Assembly: GCA_035626475.1 (NCBI GenBank) | Contig: DASPNP010000032.1 | Coordinates: 62,001-126,000, forward strand | Origin: DASPKT01 sp035626475 | GTDB taxonomy: Bacteria > Pseudomonadota > Alphaproteobacteria > Azospirillales > Azospirillaceae | DNA: 64,000 nucleotides | Direction: 5' to 3' | In this document: positions 33,816-44,998 of the stretch, one piece after another | How positions within the stretch are numbered: position 1 is the stretch's first letter | How the letters are laid out: each line of letters starts with the position of its first letter | Program-made: the position numbers and the translations under genes | The notes under the pieces: model-generated | The model's database searches: none | What the model was told of the DNA's origin: nothing | Seen by the model: only the letters and a program-made list of their open reading frames with translations

Positions 33816-33858
33816 GGAAGGGCCGCTCCCGGCGACGGGGCGGCCCTTTCTCTTTTCC
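33816..33858 (+). terminator. Rho-independent terminator after grpE
   Basis: Stem AAGGGCCGC/GCGGCCCTT continues past one unpaired T into CCC/GGG, followed by TCTCTTTTC. It lies about 25 bases after the grpE stop. Confidence 0.85.
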
Positions 33859-33859
33859 T

Positions 33860-34001
33860 CGTGTTCCCCGCGGAGGCGGGGACCCAGGCAATCCGCTTGC
33901 TCCGGAGCCAAACGGGAAGGGCGCCAACGTCACCGCTGGCGCCCTTTCTCATCCGTGTAGCACGCTCATTGCCTGGGTCCCCGCCTCCGCGGGGATGACG
34001 G
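33860..34001. repeat. Intergenic inverted repeat, family A (copy 3), with internal hairpin
   Basis: The arms at 33860-33888 and 33972-34001 match copies 1 and 2, with one altered stretch at the left tip (CGTGTT for CGTCAT). The core contains a second perfect 10-bp hairpin, AAGGGCGCCA with TGGCGCCCTT (33917-33946), that could act as a terminator for either flanking gene. Confidence 0.85.
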
Positions 34002-34027
34002 GAAATGGAGGGCGCCCACCCCCCGCC

Positions 34028-36610
34028 TCAGTCGTTCCGCAGCAGCGGCGCCGCCGGCTGGCCCAGGGCCCGCCAGGTGCCGAGGAAGCCCAGCCCCAGC
34101 GTGATGGCGGTCGACAGGGCCGCCGTCGCCAGCACGGCGCCGGGCATGAAGGTGAAGTCCAGTTCCATCACTTGGGTCAGCACCGCCCAGGCCACCACCG
34201 TGCCCAGCACGCCGGCGATGAGCGCGGTGATGAGGCCCAGCAGCCCGTACTCCACCAGGAAGGCGCGGACGATGGTGCCGCGCGTGGCGCCCAGCACCTT
34301 CAGCACCACCGCGTCGTAGACCCGGCGGCGGTGGCCGGCGGCGATGGCGCCCGCCAGCACCAGCGTGCCGGCGATGAGCGACACGGCGGCGGTCATGCGC
34401 ACGGCGGCGCCGATGTCGGTCAGCACCTTGTTGACCGTCTCCAGTGCCTCCTTGATGCGCACGGCGGTGACGTTGGTGAAGCCGGCGGCGACGTTGCGCT
34501 GCACCGCCTGCTCGGCCTCAGGCACCGCGCGCACCGTGGCGATGTGGGTCTGCGGCGCGCCCTCCAGCACGCCCGGGCTCAGCACCAGGGTGAAGTTGAT
34601 GCCCAGCGACGAGAAGTCCAGGTCGCGCACCACCGCCACCTCGGCGTCGATGTCGCGGCCCAGGATGTTCAGGGTCATGACCGCGCCGGGCCCGATGCCG
34701 AAGGCCTCGGCGATGTCCTTGTAGATCGCCAGCTTGGGCGGGCCCTGGTAGTCCTCCGGCCACCAGGCACCGGCGACCACCACGTCCTTGCCCGGGCTCT
34801 TGGCCTGGTAGGTGACGCCGCGGTCGCCCTGCAGCACCCAGGAGTGCTGCTTGGCGACGATCGCCTCCTCCGCCGGCTTGCCGTTCACCTTCGAGATGCG
34901 GCCGCGCAAGGACGGGGTTACCTGCAGGTCGGAGGTGCCGGGCACGGCGGCGATGGTGTCGCGGAACTGCGCCAGCTGGTTCGGCTGGATGTCCAGGAAG
35001 AAGAAGGCGGGCGCGTCCTCGGGCAGGGTCTCCTGCACCTCCTTGCGGAAATTGCCCTCGATCAGCGCGATGGCGACCAGCACGGTGAGGCCCAGGCCCA
35101 GCGACAGCACCACGGTCGCCGTCGGGTTGCCCGGCCGGTGCAGGTTCGCCAGCGCCAGCCGCAGCCCCGGGCGCTTCGGCCGGGGCAGGCGGGCGGCGAT
35201 GCGGGAGACCGCCTTGCCGGCGCCGCCGAAGGCCAGCAGCGTCGCCGCCGAGCCCAGCACGAAGGCCGCCGCGAAGCCCCGGTCGGTGGAGGTCGCCACC
35301 GCCAGCCCGGCCAGCGCCAGCGCCGCGACGGTCAGCATGATCAGGTAGATGCCGCGCGGCCGGCCCTTGGCCCCGGCCACCGTCTCACGGAACAGCGAGG
35401 CCGCCGGCACCTCGCGCGCCCGGCCCAGCGGCCAGAGCGAGAAGACCAGCGCCGTCAGCAGGCCGAAGCCGGCGGCCACGGCCAGCGCGCCGGGGTAGAT
35501 TCCGATGTTGGCCGCCACCGGCAGCATGCCCGACATGGCCCGGCCGGCCACCACGGGGATGCCGGCACCCAGCACCAGCCCCGCCAGGATGCCGATCGCC
35601 GACAGCGCCAGGATCTGCGCCAGGTACACCTCGAACACCAGCCCGCCGCGCGCGCCCAGGCACTTCAGCGTGGCGATGGTCTCGGTCTTGCTCTCCATGT
35701 AGGCGCGCACGGCATTGCCGACGCCGACACCGCCCACCAGCAGCGAGGTCATGCCGACCAGCGTCAGGAACTGGGTCAGCCGGTCGATGAAGCGGGTCAG
35801 CTGCGGCGCGGCGTTGGTGAAGTCGCGGGTGCGCCAGCCGGCGTCGGGGAAGGCGGCCTTCAGCTGGTCCTGCCAGCCCTTCAGGTCGGTGCCGCCGGGC
35901 AGCTTCACCAGATAGCTCCATGTGATCATGCTGCCGGGCTGCTGCAGGCCGGAGGCGGGCAGGGCCCCGCCCGCGATCATCAGGCGCGGCCCCAGGCTGA
36001 GGCCGCCGCCGCCGGCCCGGTCGGGCTCGGACGCGATGATGCCGCGCAGCTGCACCTCGATGTCGCCCACGCCCAGCCGGTCGCCCTCCTTCAGGCCCAG
36101 CCGCAGCGCCAGGGTCTCCTCGGCCACGGCACCCCAGATGCCGTCGCGCTGCGCCAGCCGCTCATGCAGCGGCGCGTCGCCGTCGCGGAAACTCATGGCG
36201 CCGTAGAGCGGGTAGGCGGGGCTGACGGCCTTCAGCTCGACCAGGCTGGTGCGGGCGGGGTCGGCGGGCAGGCGGGCCATGCCGCGCATCTCGGCGTTCA
36301 CCGCCACCGTCCCCTGGCCGGTCAGCCAGGCCAGCTGTTCCGGCGTGATCTCGCGATAGAGCTGCCGCACCGCCACGTCGCCGCCCAGGATGGCGCGGCC
36401 GTCGGCGCGCAGCGCGTCCAGGATGCCGCTGGAGAGCGACTGCACCGCCGCGATGGCGCCGACGCCCAGGATCAGGCAGGCCAGGAAGATGCGGAAGCCC
36501 TTCAGCCCGCCGCGCAGCTCGCGCCGGGCGAGGCGCAGCGCCAGCGACAGCTGGGAAAGGCGGCCCGGGTTGGCCGCGGGAACGACGCGATCGTGCGAAA
36601 TGGCGGTCAT
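34028..36610 (-). CDS. FtsX-like ABC transporter permease (YbbP type)
   Basis: An 860-residue inner-membrane permease with two FtsX/MacB-type halves. A first helix GFRIFLACLILGVGAIAAVQSL (about 35-57) is followed by a large periplasmic domain, then three helices, a linker, and three C-terminal helices. It pairs with the ATPase gene upstream (start 37352), whose stop is 14 bases before this start. YbbAP complexes sit next to tesA in many proteobacteria; MacB-like mechanotransmission, perhaps extraction of lipophilic molecules, is proposed, but the substrate is unknown. Confidence 0.92.
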   Translation of the reverse strand: MTAISHDRVVPAANPGRLSQLSLALRLARRELRGGLKGFRIFLACLILGVGAIAAVQSLSSGILDALRADGRAILGGDVAVRQLYREITPEQLAWLTGQGTVAVNAEMRGMARLPADPARTSLVELKAVSPAYPLYGAMSFRDGDAPLHERLAQRDGIWGAVAEETLALRLGLKEGDRLGVGDIEVQLRGIIASEPDRAGGGGLSLGPRLMIAGGALPASGLQQPGSMITWSYLVKLPGGTDLKGWQDQLKAAFPDAGWRTRDFTNAAPQLTRFIDRLTQFLTLVGMTSLLVGGVGVGNAVRAYMESKTETIATLKCLGARGGLVFEVYLAQILALSAIGILAGLVLGAGIPVVAGRAMSGMLPVAANIGIYPGALAVAAGFGLLTALVFSLWPLGRAREVPAASLFRETVAGAKGRPRGIYLIMLTVAALALAGLAVATSTDRGFAAAFVLGSAATLLAFGGAGKAVSRIAARLPRPKRPGLRLALANLHRPGNPTATVVLSLGLGLTVLVAIALIEGNFRKEVQETLPEDAPAFFFLDIQPNQLAQFRDTIAAVPGTSDLQVTPSLRGRISKVNGKPAEEAIVAKQHSWVLQGDRGVTYQAKSPGKDVVVAGAWWPEDYQGPPKLAIYKDIAEAFGIGPGAVMTLNILGRDIDAEVAVVRDLDFSSLGINFTLVLSPGVLEGAPQTHIATVRAVPEAEQAVQRNVAAGFTNVTAVRIKEALETVNKVLTDIGAAVRMTAAVSLIAGTLVLAGAIAAGHRRRVYDAVVLKVLGATRGTIVRAFLVEYGLLGLITALIAGVLGTVVAWAVLTQVMELDFTFMPGAVLATAALSTAITLGLGFLGTWRALGQPAAPLLRND

Positions 36611-36623
36611 CGACGGGCCCCGC

Positions 36624-37350
<727 letters not shown>

Positions 37351-37352
<2 letters not shown>

Positions 37353-38097
37353 GATGAATTCCGATGTCGCGGCGGCGGGCTCTTGCCGATATGGCCCCGG
37401 AGCCCCCTTTGTCAATTCGCTGCGGCGGACCATTTCGGCCCTGGGGCTGTGGACCCTTGCGCTTTTTCTCGTCCTCGCCGCCCCCGCGGCAGAGGCGAAG
37501 AGCTGGAAGGTCATGATCCTGGGCGACAGCCTGTCGGCCGGCTACGGTCTGGCCCCGGAGAAGGCGCTGACCTCCCAGATGGAGGCGGCGCTGAAGGCGG
37601 AGGGCTACGACGTGACCTTCCCCGCCACCGCGGTCTCCGGCGACACGACGGCCGGCGGCCTGTCGCGGCTGGACTGGCTGCTGGGCGACAAGCCCGACCT
37701 GGTGGTGGTGGCGCTGGGCGGCAATGACGGGCTGCGCGGCATCGATCCCGCCAACACCCGCGCCAACATGGACGGGATCCTGTCCAAGCTGCAGGCGGCC
37801 AAGGTGCCGGCCGTGATCCTGGGCATGATGGCGCCGCCGAACCTGGGCCGCGCCTATGGCGACGCCTTCAATGCCGTCTTCCCCGACATGGCCCGGAAGT
37901 ACGGCGTGCCGCTCTACCCCTTCATCCTGGAGGGGGTGGCGCTGGACCCGAAGCTCAGCCTCGCCGACGGCATGCACCCCAACGCCGAGGGCGTGGCGGT
38001 CATGACCCGCAACATCCTCCCCGTCGTGAAGCAGTCTCTCGATAAGCTGGGCGCCAAGCCGGCCGGCAAGGGTCAGGCCCAGGGGCAGGCGAGGTGA
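37351..38097 (+). CDS. tesA: Arylesterase / lysophospholipase TesA (GDSL family)
   Basis: About 248 residues, a periplasmic SGNH hydrolase with esterase, thioesterase and lysophospholipase activity in homologues. Catalytic blocks: ILGDSLSAGYGL (Ser), VALGGNDGLRG (Asn) and LADGMHPNAEG (Asp/His). A signal peptide core SALGLWTLALFLVLAAPAAEA precedes the mature enzyme. The start is unresolved: the only in-frame ATGs (37345, 37351, 37354) give an over-long leader and overlap the opposite-strand ybbA start, and no ATG, GTG or TTG occurs nearer the signal peptide. The tesA-ybbA-ybbP divergent arrangement is common in proteobacteria. Confidence 0.9.
37386..37415 (-). promoter_or_regulatory. Possible sigma-70 promoter for ybbA
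   Basis: On the minus strand TTGACA, an 18-base spacer and TATCGG lie just upstream of the ATPase start at 37352. The -35 is consensus and the -10 weak. It lies inside the leader region of tesA. Confidence 0.4.
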
Positions 38098-39239
38098 ACG
38101 GCCCCGCCTTCGCCGCGGCCCTGGCGGCCGGCCCGGACTGGGGACAGGCGGCGAAGGCCTGCCTGGACCGGCTGTCCGTGCCGGCAGGCGCGAACCTCGG
38201 CTTCCTCTACGTCACCGACCACCTCGCCGAGGACATCGGCAGCATCCTGACTCTGCTGAAGGCCGTGACCGGTGTGCGCGACTGGGTGGGCGCGGTCGGC
38301 ATCGGCATCTGCGGCACCGCCGGCGACGGCGCGGCCGAGCTGTTCGACGAGCCCGGCATCGCCGTGCTGGTCGCCCGCCTGCCCGACGACAGCTGGCGGG
38401 TCTTCCCCGCCGTGACGGGCGGGCTGGACGGCTTCCGCGAGGACGTGGCGCGCTGGCGCCGGTCCCGCCCGCCGCTGCCCGGCCCACGCGTCGGCATCGT
38501 CCATGCCGATCCGCGCCACCGGGGCCTCGACGCGCTGCTGCCCCGGCTGGCGGGGGAGGCGGGCGGCTTCCTGATGGGCGGGCTGGTCTCCTCGCGCGGG
38601 ACCATCGCCCATGTCGGCGGCGCGGTGCAGCAGGAGGGGGTCTCGGGCGTGCTGCTGGACGGGGCGGTCAGCGTCGCCACCGGCGTCGCCCAGGGCTGCG
38701 CCCCGATCGGACCGGAGCACGTCGTCACCGAGGCGGCGGAGAACGTGATCCACGCCATCGACGGGCGCCGCGCCTTCTCCGTCTTCCGCGAGGAGATCGG
38801 CGAGCTGCTGGCCCGCGACATGAGGCGCATCGACGGCTACATCTACGCGGCATTGCCGGTGCCGGGCCGGGGAGCGGACGACTATCTGGTGCGCAACATC
38901 GTGCGCGCCGATCCCATCGCCGGCTGGGTGGCGGTGGGCGAGGCGGTGGCGCCGGGACAGCCGGTCCGCTTCTGCCGCCGCGACCCTGCCTTCGCCCTGG
39001 CGGAGCTGGAGCGCATGGCGGCCGAGACCACCGCCCGGCTGCCGGTGAAGCCGCGCGGCGCGCTCTATGTCTCCTGCGTGGCGCGCGGGCCCAGCCTGTT
39101 CGGCGGCACGGCCCGGGGCGAGCTGGAGACCATCGCCCGCGCCCTTCCCGGCGTGCCGCTGGCCGGCTTCTTCGCCAGTGGCGAGATCAGCCACAGCCGG
39201 CTCTACGGCTACAGCGGCGTGCTGACGCTGCTGGGCTGA
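38094..39239 (+). CDS. FIST-domain protein
   Basis: A 381-residue protein with FIST N and FIST C domains, thought to bind small molecules in signalling. Features: NLGFLYVTDHLAEDIGSILTLLKAVTG and GAVGIGICGT in the N half, then GGLVSSRG, and SLFGGTARGELETI with GFFASGEISHSRLYGYSGVLTLLG at the C-terminus, which is the typical FIST_C ending. GTG start overlaps the tesA stop (GTGA), so both are co-translated. No histidine kinase or GGDEF partner is adjacent. Confidence 0.85.
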   Translation: MNGPAFAAALAAGPDWGQAAKACLDRLSVPAGANLGFLYVTDHLAEDIGSILTLLKAVTGVRDWVGAVGIGICGTAGDGAAELFDEPGIAVLVARLPDDSWRVFPAVTGGLDGFREDVARWRRSRPPLPGPRVGIVHADPRHRGLDALLPRLAGEAGGFLMGGLVSSRGTIAHVGGAVQQEGVSGVLLDGAVSVATGVAQGCAPIGPEHVVTEAAENVIHAIDGRRAFSVFREEIGELLARDMRRIDGYIYAALPVPGRGADDYLVRNIVRADPIAGWVAVGEAVAPGQPVRFCRRDPAFALAELERMAAETTARLPVKPRGALYVSCVARGPSLFGGTARGELETIARALPGVPLAGFFASGEISHSRLYGYSGVLTLLG

Positions 39240-39332
39240 AGGGCGGCCCCGCGCCCCGGACCATTGCCAAACGGCGCGATTCGGGACATGAAGGCGCCCT
39301 TGGTTTCCCCTGAGAGCGCCCCGGAGCTTCCC

Positions 39333-40346
39333 ATGTCCGCCCACCGCACTGATGTCTGCATCATCGGCGCCGGCCCCGTCGGCCTGTTCGCCATCTTCGA
39401 ATGCGGCATGCTGAAGCTGAAATGCCATGTGGTGGACGCGCTGGAGATGGTGGGCGGCCAGTGCACCGCCATGTATCCGGAGAAGCCGATCTACGATATC
39501 CCCGGCTATCCCTCGATCGACGCCGCCGACCTGATCGACAATCTGGCGAAGCAGGCGGCACCCTTCGATCCGGTCTACCATCTGGGCCAGCAGGTGGTGC
39601 GCCTGACCCGCACCGCGGAAGAGCGCTGGCTGGTGGAGACGGACAAGGGCACGGCGGTCGACGCCGGGGCCGTGATCGTCGCCGCCGGCGTCGGCGCCTT
39701 CGGGCCCAACAAGCCGCCGCTGGAGGGCCTGGAGCGGTATGAGGGCCGCTCGGTCCATTATCTCGTGAAGCGCCGCCAGGACTTCGCCGGCAAGCGCGTG
39801 GTCATCGCCGGCGGCGGCGACAGCGCCGTGGACTGGACCCTGTCGCTGGCCGACGTCGCCGCCAAGGTCATGGTGGTCCACCGCCGCCCCAAGTTCCGCG
39901 CCGCGCCCGAGAGCGTCGCCCGTATGGAGCAGCTGGCCGCCGAGGGCCGCATCGAGATGGTGGTGCCCTACCAGCTCTCCGGGCTGGAGGGCGAGGGGGG
40001 CACGCTGACGGGCGTGCGCGTCGAGACGCTGGAGGGCGAGCAGCGGCTGCTGGAGGCCGACAGCCTGCTGGCCTTCTTCGGGCTGGCGATGAATCTCGGC
40101 CCCATCGCCGAATGGGGCCTGGAGCTGGAGCGCGGCCACATCACCGTCAACCCGACGACTCTCGCCACCAGCCAGCCCGGCATCTTCGCCATCGGCGACA
40201 TCGCCACCTACCCCGGCAAGCTGAAGCTGATCCTCTGTGGCTTCTCGGAAGCCGCCATGGCCGCCCACGCCATCCACCCGCTGCTGCATCCCGGCGAGGC
40301 GCTGCACTTCGAGTACAGCACCACCAAGGGCGTCCCGGCGGCGTGA
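39333..40346 (+). CDS. Ferredoxin/flavodoxin-NADP+ reductase (TrxR-like type)
   Basis: A 337-residue FAD/NADPH flavoprotein of the thioredoxin-reductase fold without a CxxC. FAD site IIGAGPVGLFAIFECGM and NADPH site VVIAGGGDSAVDWTLSLAD are clear, with VGGQCTAMYPEKPIYDIPGYP and the C-terminal FEYSTTKG typical of YumC/FNR2-type enzymes. It supplies electrons to ferredoxin or flavodoxin. GGAGC upstream of 39333 supports this start; two earlier in-frame ATGs exist. A family C repeat follows. Confidence 0.9.
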   Translation: MSAHRTDVCIIGAGPVGLFAIFECGMLKLKCHVVDALEMVGGQCTAMYPEKPIYDIPGYPSIDAADLIDNLAKQAAPFDPVYHLGQQVVRLTRTAEERWLVETDKGTAVDAGAVIVAAGVGAFGPNKPPLEGLERYEGRSVHYLVKRRQDFAGKRVVIAGGGDSAVDWTLSLADVAAKVMVVHRRPKFRAAPESVARMEQLAAEGRIEMVVPYQLSGLEGEGGTLTGVRVETLEGEQRLLEADSLLAFFGLAMNLGPIAEWGLELERGHITVNPTTLATSQPGIFAIGDIATYPGKLKLILCGFSEAAMAAHAIHPLLHPGEALHFEYSTTKGVPAA

Positions 40347-40365
40347 GCGGGCGGGGCTGGGGCGT

Positions 40366-40491
40366 GCTGCGTCCTTCGACAAGCTCAGGATGAGGGAAGG
40401 GGTGCGCCAGGCACTCCTCGTTCCCAGTCCGCGAAGGCTCGGCCGGGAGCAGCGACAACCCCCCTCATCCTGAGCCTGTCGAAGGACGCAC
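40366..40491. repeat. Intergenic inverted repeat, family C (copy 1)
   Basis: The left arm TGCGTCCTTCGACAAGCTCAGGATGAGGG and the right arm CCCCTCATCCTGAGCCTGTCGAAGGACGCA are near-perfect inverse complements about 65 bases apart. A diverged copy is at 56030-56139. Confidence 0.85.
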
Positions 40492-40509
40492 GACCTAGAC
40501 GCTGCCAAC

Positions 40510-40539
40510 CATCCCTCTCCCGCAAGGGGCGAGGGATAG
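40510..40539. repeat. Solo right arm of a family B repeat
   Basis: CATCCCTCTCCCGCAAGGGGCGAGGGATAG is the right arm of the family B elements without its left partner. It ends about 6 bases before the stop codon of the divL-like gene, as the full elements do at rnhA, addA and ptsI. Confidence 0.8.
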
Positions 40540-40545
40540 TATAGC

Positions 40546-42993
40546 TCACCCCACCCGTTCCCCATCCCTCACCGCGGCCGGAGCCGGGGCCAGCGGGAGG
40601 TGGCAGCGGATGGTGGTGCCCTGGCCGGCGCGGCTGTCCAGCTCCACCCGGCCGCCATGCAGCTCGATGAAGCTCTTCACCAGCGACAGGCCGAGACCGG
40701 CGCCGGTCTGCGGGCCGCTGCCGCGCTCGAAGCGGCCGAACACCCGGTCCTGGTCGTCCTGCGAGATGCCGACGCCGGTATCCTCCACCGCCAGCACGAT
40801 CTCGCCGTCCCGCTCGCGGCGCTCGGCGGCCAGCGTGATGCAGCCGCCCACCGGCGTGAACTTCACGGCGTTGCTGATCAGGTTGAACAGCGCCTGCTTC
40901 AGCCGCTTCTCGTCGGCGGTGAAGCTGCCGGCATCGTCGGGCACCCGGACCTCGACGGCGAGGCCGCGCTTGGCGGCCCATTCTCGGGTCAGGTCGGCCA
41001 GCCCCTCGAGCAACGCCCGGACCTGCACCTGCTGCCGGTCCAGTACCATGAAGCCCGCCTCGATGGTGGCGAGGTCCAGGATGTCGTTCACCAGCGCCAG
41101 CAGCCGGCGGCTCGCCTCCAGCACGCCGCGGGAATATTCCGCCTGCTTGTCGTTCAGGGGCCCGAAATACTGGTTCGACAGGATCTCGGCGAATCCCATG
41201 ATGGCGTTCAGCGGCGTGCGCAGCTGGTAGGAGACGTTGGCGATGAACTCCGACTTCAGCCGGTCGGCCGCCGCCAGCGCCTCGTTGCTGGCGCGCAGCG
41301 CTTCCTCGACCCGGGCGCTGTCGGTGACGTCGAGCACGCTGGTCAGCACCGCGCCGTCGGGCAGCGGCACGGTGGCGTACTGGATGACCGAGCGGTCGGT
41401 GCATTCGATGCGGCCGGCGGCGGCGGTGCGGTCCAGCAGCGTGGCGACGAGGGTGCCGCGCCGCCGCTCCCAGTCGCCGCCGTCCAGCCGGGGACGCAGC
41501 CGGTCGACCACCTGGGCCAGGTGCGGCTCGCCGCGCAGATCATCGCCCGACAGCCGCCAGATGCGCGCGAAGGCGGGGTTGGAGAGCTTCAGCCGACCAT
41601 CGCTGCCGAACACGGCGACCCCCTCGGCCAGATTGTCCAGCGTCTCCTGCTGCACGGCCATCAGCGTGTTGTAGGAGGACTCCAGCGCCAGCGCGGTGGT
41701 CACGTCCTCCAGCACGAACATCAGCCCGCCCAGCGGGTGCGGCACCGAGAGCGAACGCAGGGTGGTGCCGTCGGGCAGGTGCAGCAGGTCCTCCTGCGGC
41801 TCCAGCAGCGAGGTGAACATGGCCAGGCGGTCGCGCTTCCAGCGCGGGAAGTCGGCCTGCTCGGTCAGGCGGCGGCGGGACCGCAGATCCTCCAGGATCT
41901 CGCCGTAGGTCGGCTCGGTGTCCAGCCAGGCGGTGTCCAGGTCCCAGAGCTGCGCATAGGCGCGGTTGTAGAACTTGATCCGGGTATCGGCGCCGTAGAT
42001 GGCGATGGCGGAGCCCAGCTGCTCCAGCACGTCGGCATGGGCGGCGAGGTGGCGGTCCAGCGCCTCCTGCAGCTCGCCCTCGCGGGTGACGTCCAGCGCC
42101 AGCCCCGCCGAACCGGCGTCGGCGCCCTCCGCCGGCCCTTCGGTCAGGCGCAGCAGGCGGCGCTCGCCGTCGACGACGATGTAGCGGCTGTCGGACTGGG
42201 CGACACCGGCCCGGGCGGCCCGGGCGGCCAGCGCGCGCGGCGCCTCGCCCATGGTGCCGGGCAGTTCCGCCTGGCGCTCCGGCACCTCGCCGGGCGGCAC
42301 GCCGACGACGCGGCCGTAGGCGGCGTTCACCCAGCCCAGCGACCGGTCGGGGCGGCGGGTCCAGAGCGGCACGGGCAGCGTGTCGAGCGCTTGGCGCAGG
42401 CCGCGCAGCTCGCCCTCGGCCGTCAGGCGGCCCTCGAACTGCCGGCGGCCCTCCTCGGACAGCTCGGTCACGTCGTGCAGCCACAGCATGTCGAAGCGGC
42501 CGCCGTCCGCGGCCTGGGTCCGCCCGCCCCTGATCTGGAAGATCCGTGAGCCGTCGGCGCTGGCCGCCACCAGGCGGAAGGGCCGGCCGGTCTCGGCCAG
42601 GTGCTTGAAGGAGCCGTGCAGGGCGGCGGCGTCGCTGGGGGCCAGCGCCGTCTCGATGTCCTCCAGCCGGGTGGTGCCCGAGAGGCCAAGCCACTCGCTG
42701 AGGCGGGGCGAGCAGGCATGCGAGCCGTCGGCGCCCCAGGCGCACCAGGCGTCCGGCGCCCCCTCCACCAGCGCCCGCAGCCGGGCCGTCTCCTGCTCCA
42801 GCGCCGCGACCCGCTCGGCGGACCGGCGGCGCGCTACCGGCAGGGCGATGCCCAGCCCGGCGGTCGCCGCGGCGAGCACGGCGGCGATCCACGGCCAGGC
42901 GGCCGGCTCCAGCCCCGGCGTGTGCGCCAGGGCGGGCCCGGCGGCGAGGACGGTCGCGATGCCCGTCAGGGTCCGGCCGGCGCGAAGGAACAT
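40546..42993 (-). CDS. divL: DivL-like PAS sensor (tyrosine pseudo-histidine kinase)
   Basis: An 815-residue membrane sensor. Two hydrophobic segments lie at about 7-26 and 32-52, followed by a coiled coil, several PAS domains (about 65-540), a DHp domain and an HATPase domain. The phosphoacceptor block reads FIANVSYQLRTPLN: the usual His is Tyr589 and the Glu is Gln. That Tyr is the hallmark of DivL, the Caulobacter cell-cycle protein that binds DivK and controls CckA-CtrA. ATP-site boxes (NLISNAVKFTP, DTGVGIS, GAGLGLSLVKS) are intact. ahcY lies 140 bases upstream on the same strand, a conserved neighbour of divL in alphaproteobacteria. Confidence 0.88.
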   Translation of the reverse strand: MFLRAGRTLTGIATVLAAGPALAHTPGLEPAAWPWIAAVLAAATAGLGIALPVARRRSAERVAALEQETARLRALVEGAPDAWCAWGADGSHACSPRLSEWLGLSGTTRLEDIETALAPSDAAALHGSFKHLAETGRPFRLVAASADGSRIFQIRGGRTQAADGGRFDMLWLHDVTELSEEGRRQFEGRLTAEGELRGLRQALDTLPVPLWTRRPDRSLGWVNAAYGRVVGVPPGEVPERQAELPGTMGEAPRALAARAARAGVAQSDSRYIVVDGERRLLRLTEGPAEGADAGSAGLALDVTREGELQEALDRHLAAHADVLEQLGSAIAIYGADTRIKFYNRAYAQLWDLDTAWLDTEPTYGEILEDLRSRRRLTEQADFPRWKRDRLAMFTSLLEPQEDLLHLPDGTTLRSLSVPHPLGGLMFVLEDVTTALALESSYNTLMAVQQETLDNLAEGVAVFGSDGRLKLSNPAFARIWRLSGDDLRGEPHLAQVVDRLRPRLDGGDWERRRGTLVATLLDRTAAAGRIECTDRSVIQYATVPLPDGAVLTSVLDVTDSARVEEALRASNEALAAADRLKSEFIANVSYQLRTPLNAIMGFAEILSNQYFGPLNDKQAEYSRGVLEASRRLLALVNDILDLATIEAGFMVLDRQQVQVRALLEGLADLTREWAAKRGLAVEVRVPDDAGSFTADEKRLKQALFNLISNAVKFTPVGGCITLAAERRERDGEIVLAVEDTGVGISQDDQDRVFGRFERGSGPQTGAGLGLSLVKSFIELHGGRVELDSRAGQGTTIRCHLPLAPAPAAVRDGERVG

Positions 42994-43051
42994 GGGGAGA
43001 TGTTTCTGTCTCACGGGTGCGGAGTGTAGTGAACCCGGCAGAAAATAAGCA

Positions 43052-43082
43052 AGCCGGCGGGCCCTATCCAGGCCCGCCGGCT
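43052..43082 (-). terminator. Terminator between ahcY and divL
   Basis: A perfect 12-bp stem, AGCCGGCGGGCC/GGCCCGCCGGCT with a 7-base loop. On the minus strand it is followed by TGCTTATTTTC, so it should end the ahcY transcript. A second GC hairpin lies at about 43096-43124. Confidence 0.8.
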
Positions 43083-43132
43083 CTCTTCTGGTCAAGGCCC
43101 CTCCCCTTTCGGGAGGAGAGGGCCAGGCCTTC

Positions 43133-44431
<1,299 letters not shown>

Positions 44432-44524
44432 CGAGGGCTCCTGCGGGAAGTCATGGGTCGGGCGCGCGGAGGGACTCCCCGGCGGCTGCGGCAGGGTGTA
44501 CCAGCGGTCCGGCCGCCCGGCAAG

Positions 44525-44542
44525 CATAAAGATATCTTTATG
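44525..44542. promoter_or_regulatory. Perfect 18-bp palindrome upstream of ahcY
   Basis: CATAAAGATATCTTTATG is fully self-complementary and stands out in a GC-rich surrounding. The position (about 95 bases upstream of ahcY) and the AT-rich form resemble operators of ArsR-family SAM/SAH-cycle regulators (SahR-type). That identification is from memory of the family and unverified. Confidence 0.65.
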
Positions 44543-44560
44543 TGTGCAACTCAGCTGGCA

Positions 44561-44995
44561 TCAACGCAGGAAGCGCTCGACCTCGCCGATCAGCACCACG
44601 CGGCCGGCGAGCCGCCCGCCCTTGGGGCCCCGCGCGGCGGCCGCCAGGGCCGGGCTGGCGGTGACCAGCGGCAGGGCCATGCCCTGGGCCAGCGCCAGAT
44701 AGAGGCAGTCGCGCGCGGAATGGCCGAGTTGGGCGGACAGGCGCACCGCCTCGGCCAGCAGCGGGCGCGACGGCATCAGCTCGATCTCGGCGCTCTGCAG
44801 CGCCAGGGCGGCGGTGGCGGCCTCCACCGCGTTGATCTCGCCCAGCTCCACCTTGGCGCCCAGCAGCTGGGCCAGGTCGGCCATGATCTGGTCGGGCGCC
44901 AGCAGCCTATGCTCCAGCAGCTTGTCCGCGACCGGGCTGGTCGCCTCCGGCGCCACCCATTGCAGCGCCACGCCGGCATCGACGACGAACTGCAC
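44561..44995 (-). CDS. PIN-domain protein (VapC/FitB-like toxin, possibly degenerate)
   Basis: A 144-residue PIN-fold RNase candidate. The first acidic residue is D6 in FVVDAGVALQWV and another is the aspartate in SARDCLYLALAQG. The usual glutamate in the third helix is replaced by Asp (MADLAQLLGAKV), and the last acidic position, normally LVTAD, reads LVTASP. Activity may therefore be reduced or lost. Its antitoxin gene lies 3 bases upstream. The pair sits between ahcY and a family B repeat, a likely acquired module. Confidence 0.82.
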   Translation of the reverse strand: MQFVVDAGVALQWVAPEATSPVADKLLEHRLLAPDQIMADLAQLLGAKVELGEINAVEAATAALALQSAEIELMPSRPLLAEAVRLSAQLGHSARDCLYLALAQGMALPLVTASPALAAAARGPKGGRLAGRVVLIGEVERFLR

Positions 44996-44998
44996 GGC

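Noticed and set aside
44432..44524. SAM or SAH riboswitch in the ahcY leader
   Set aside because: The leader of about 90 bases shows no recognisable aptamer core; the palindrome upstream explains regulation more simply.
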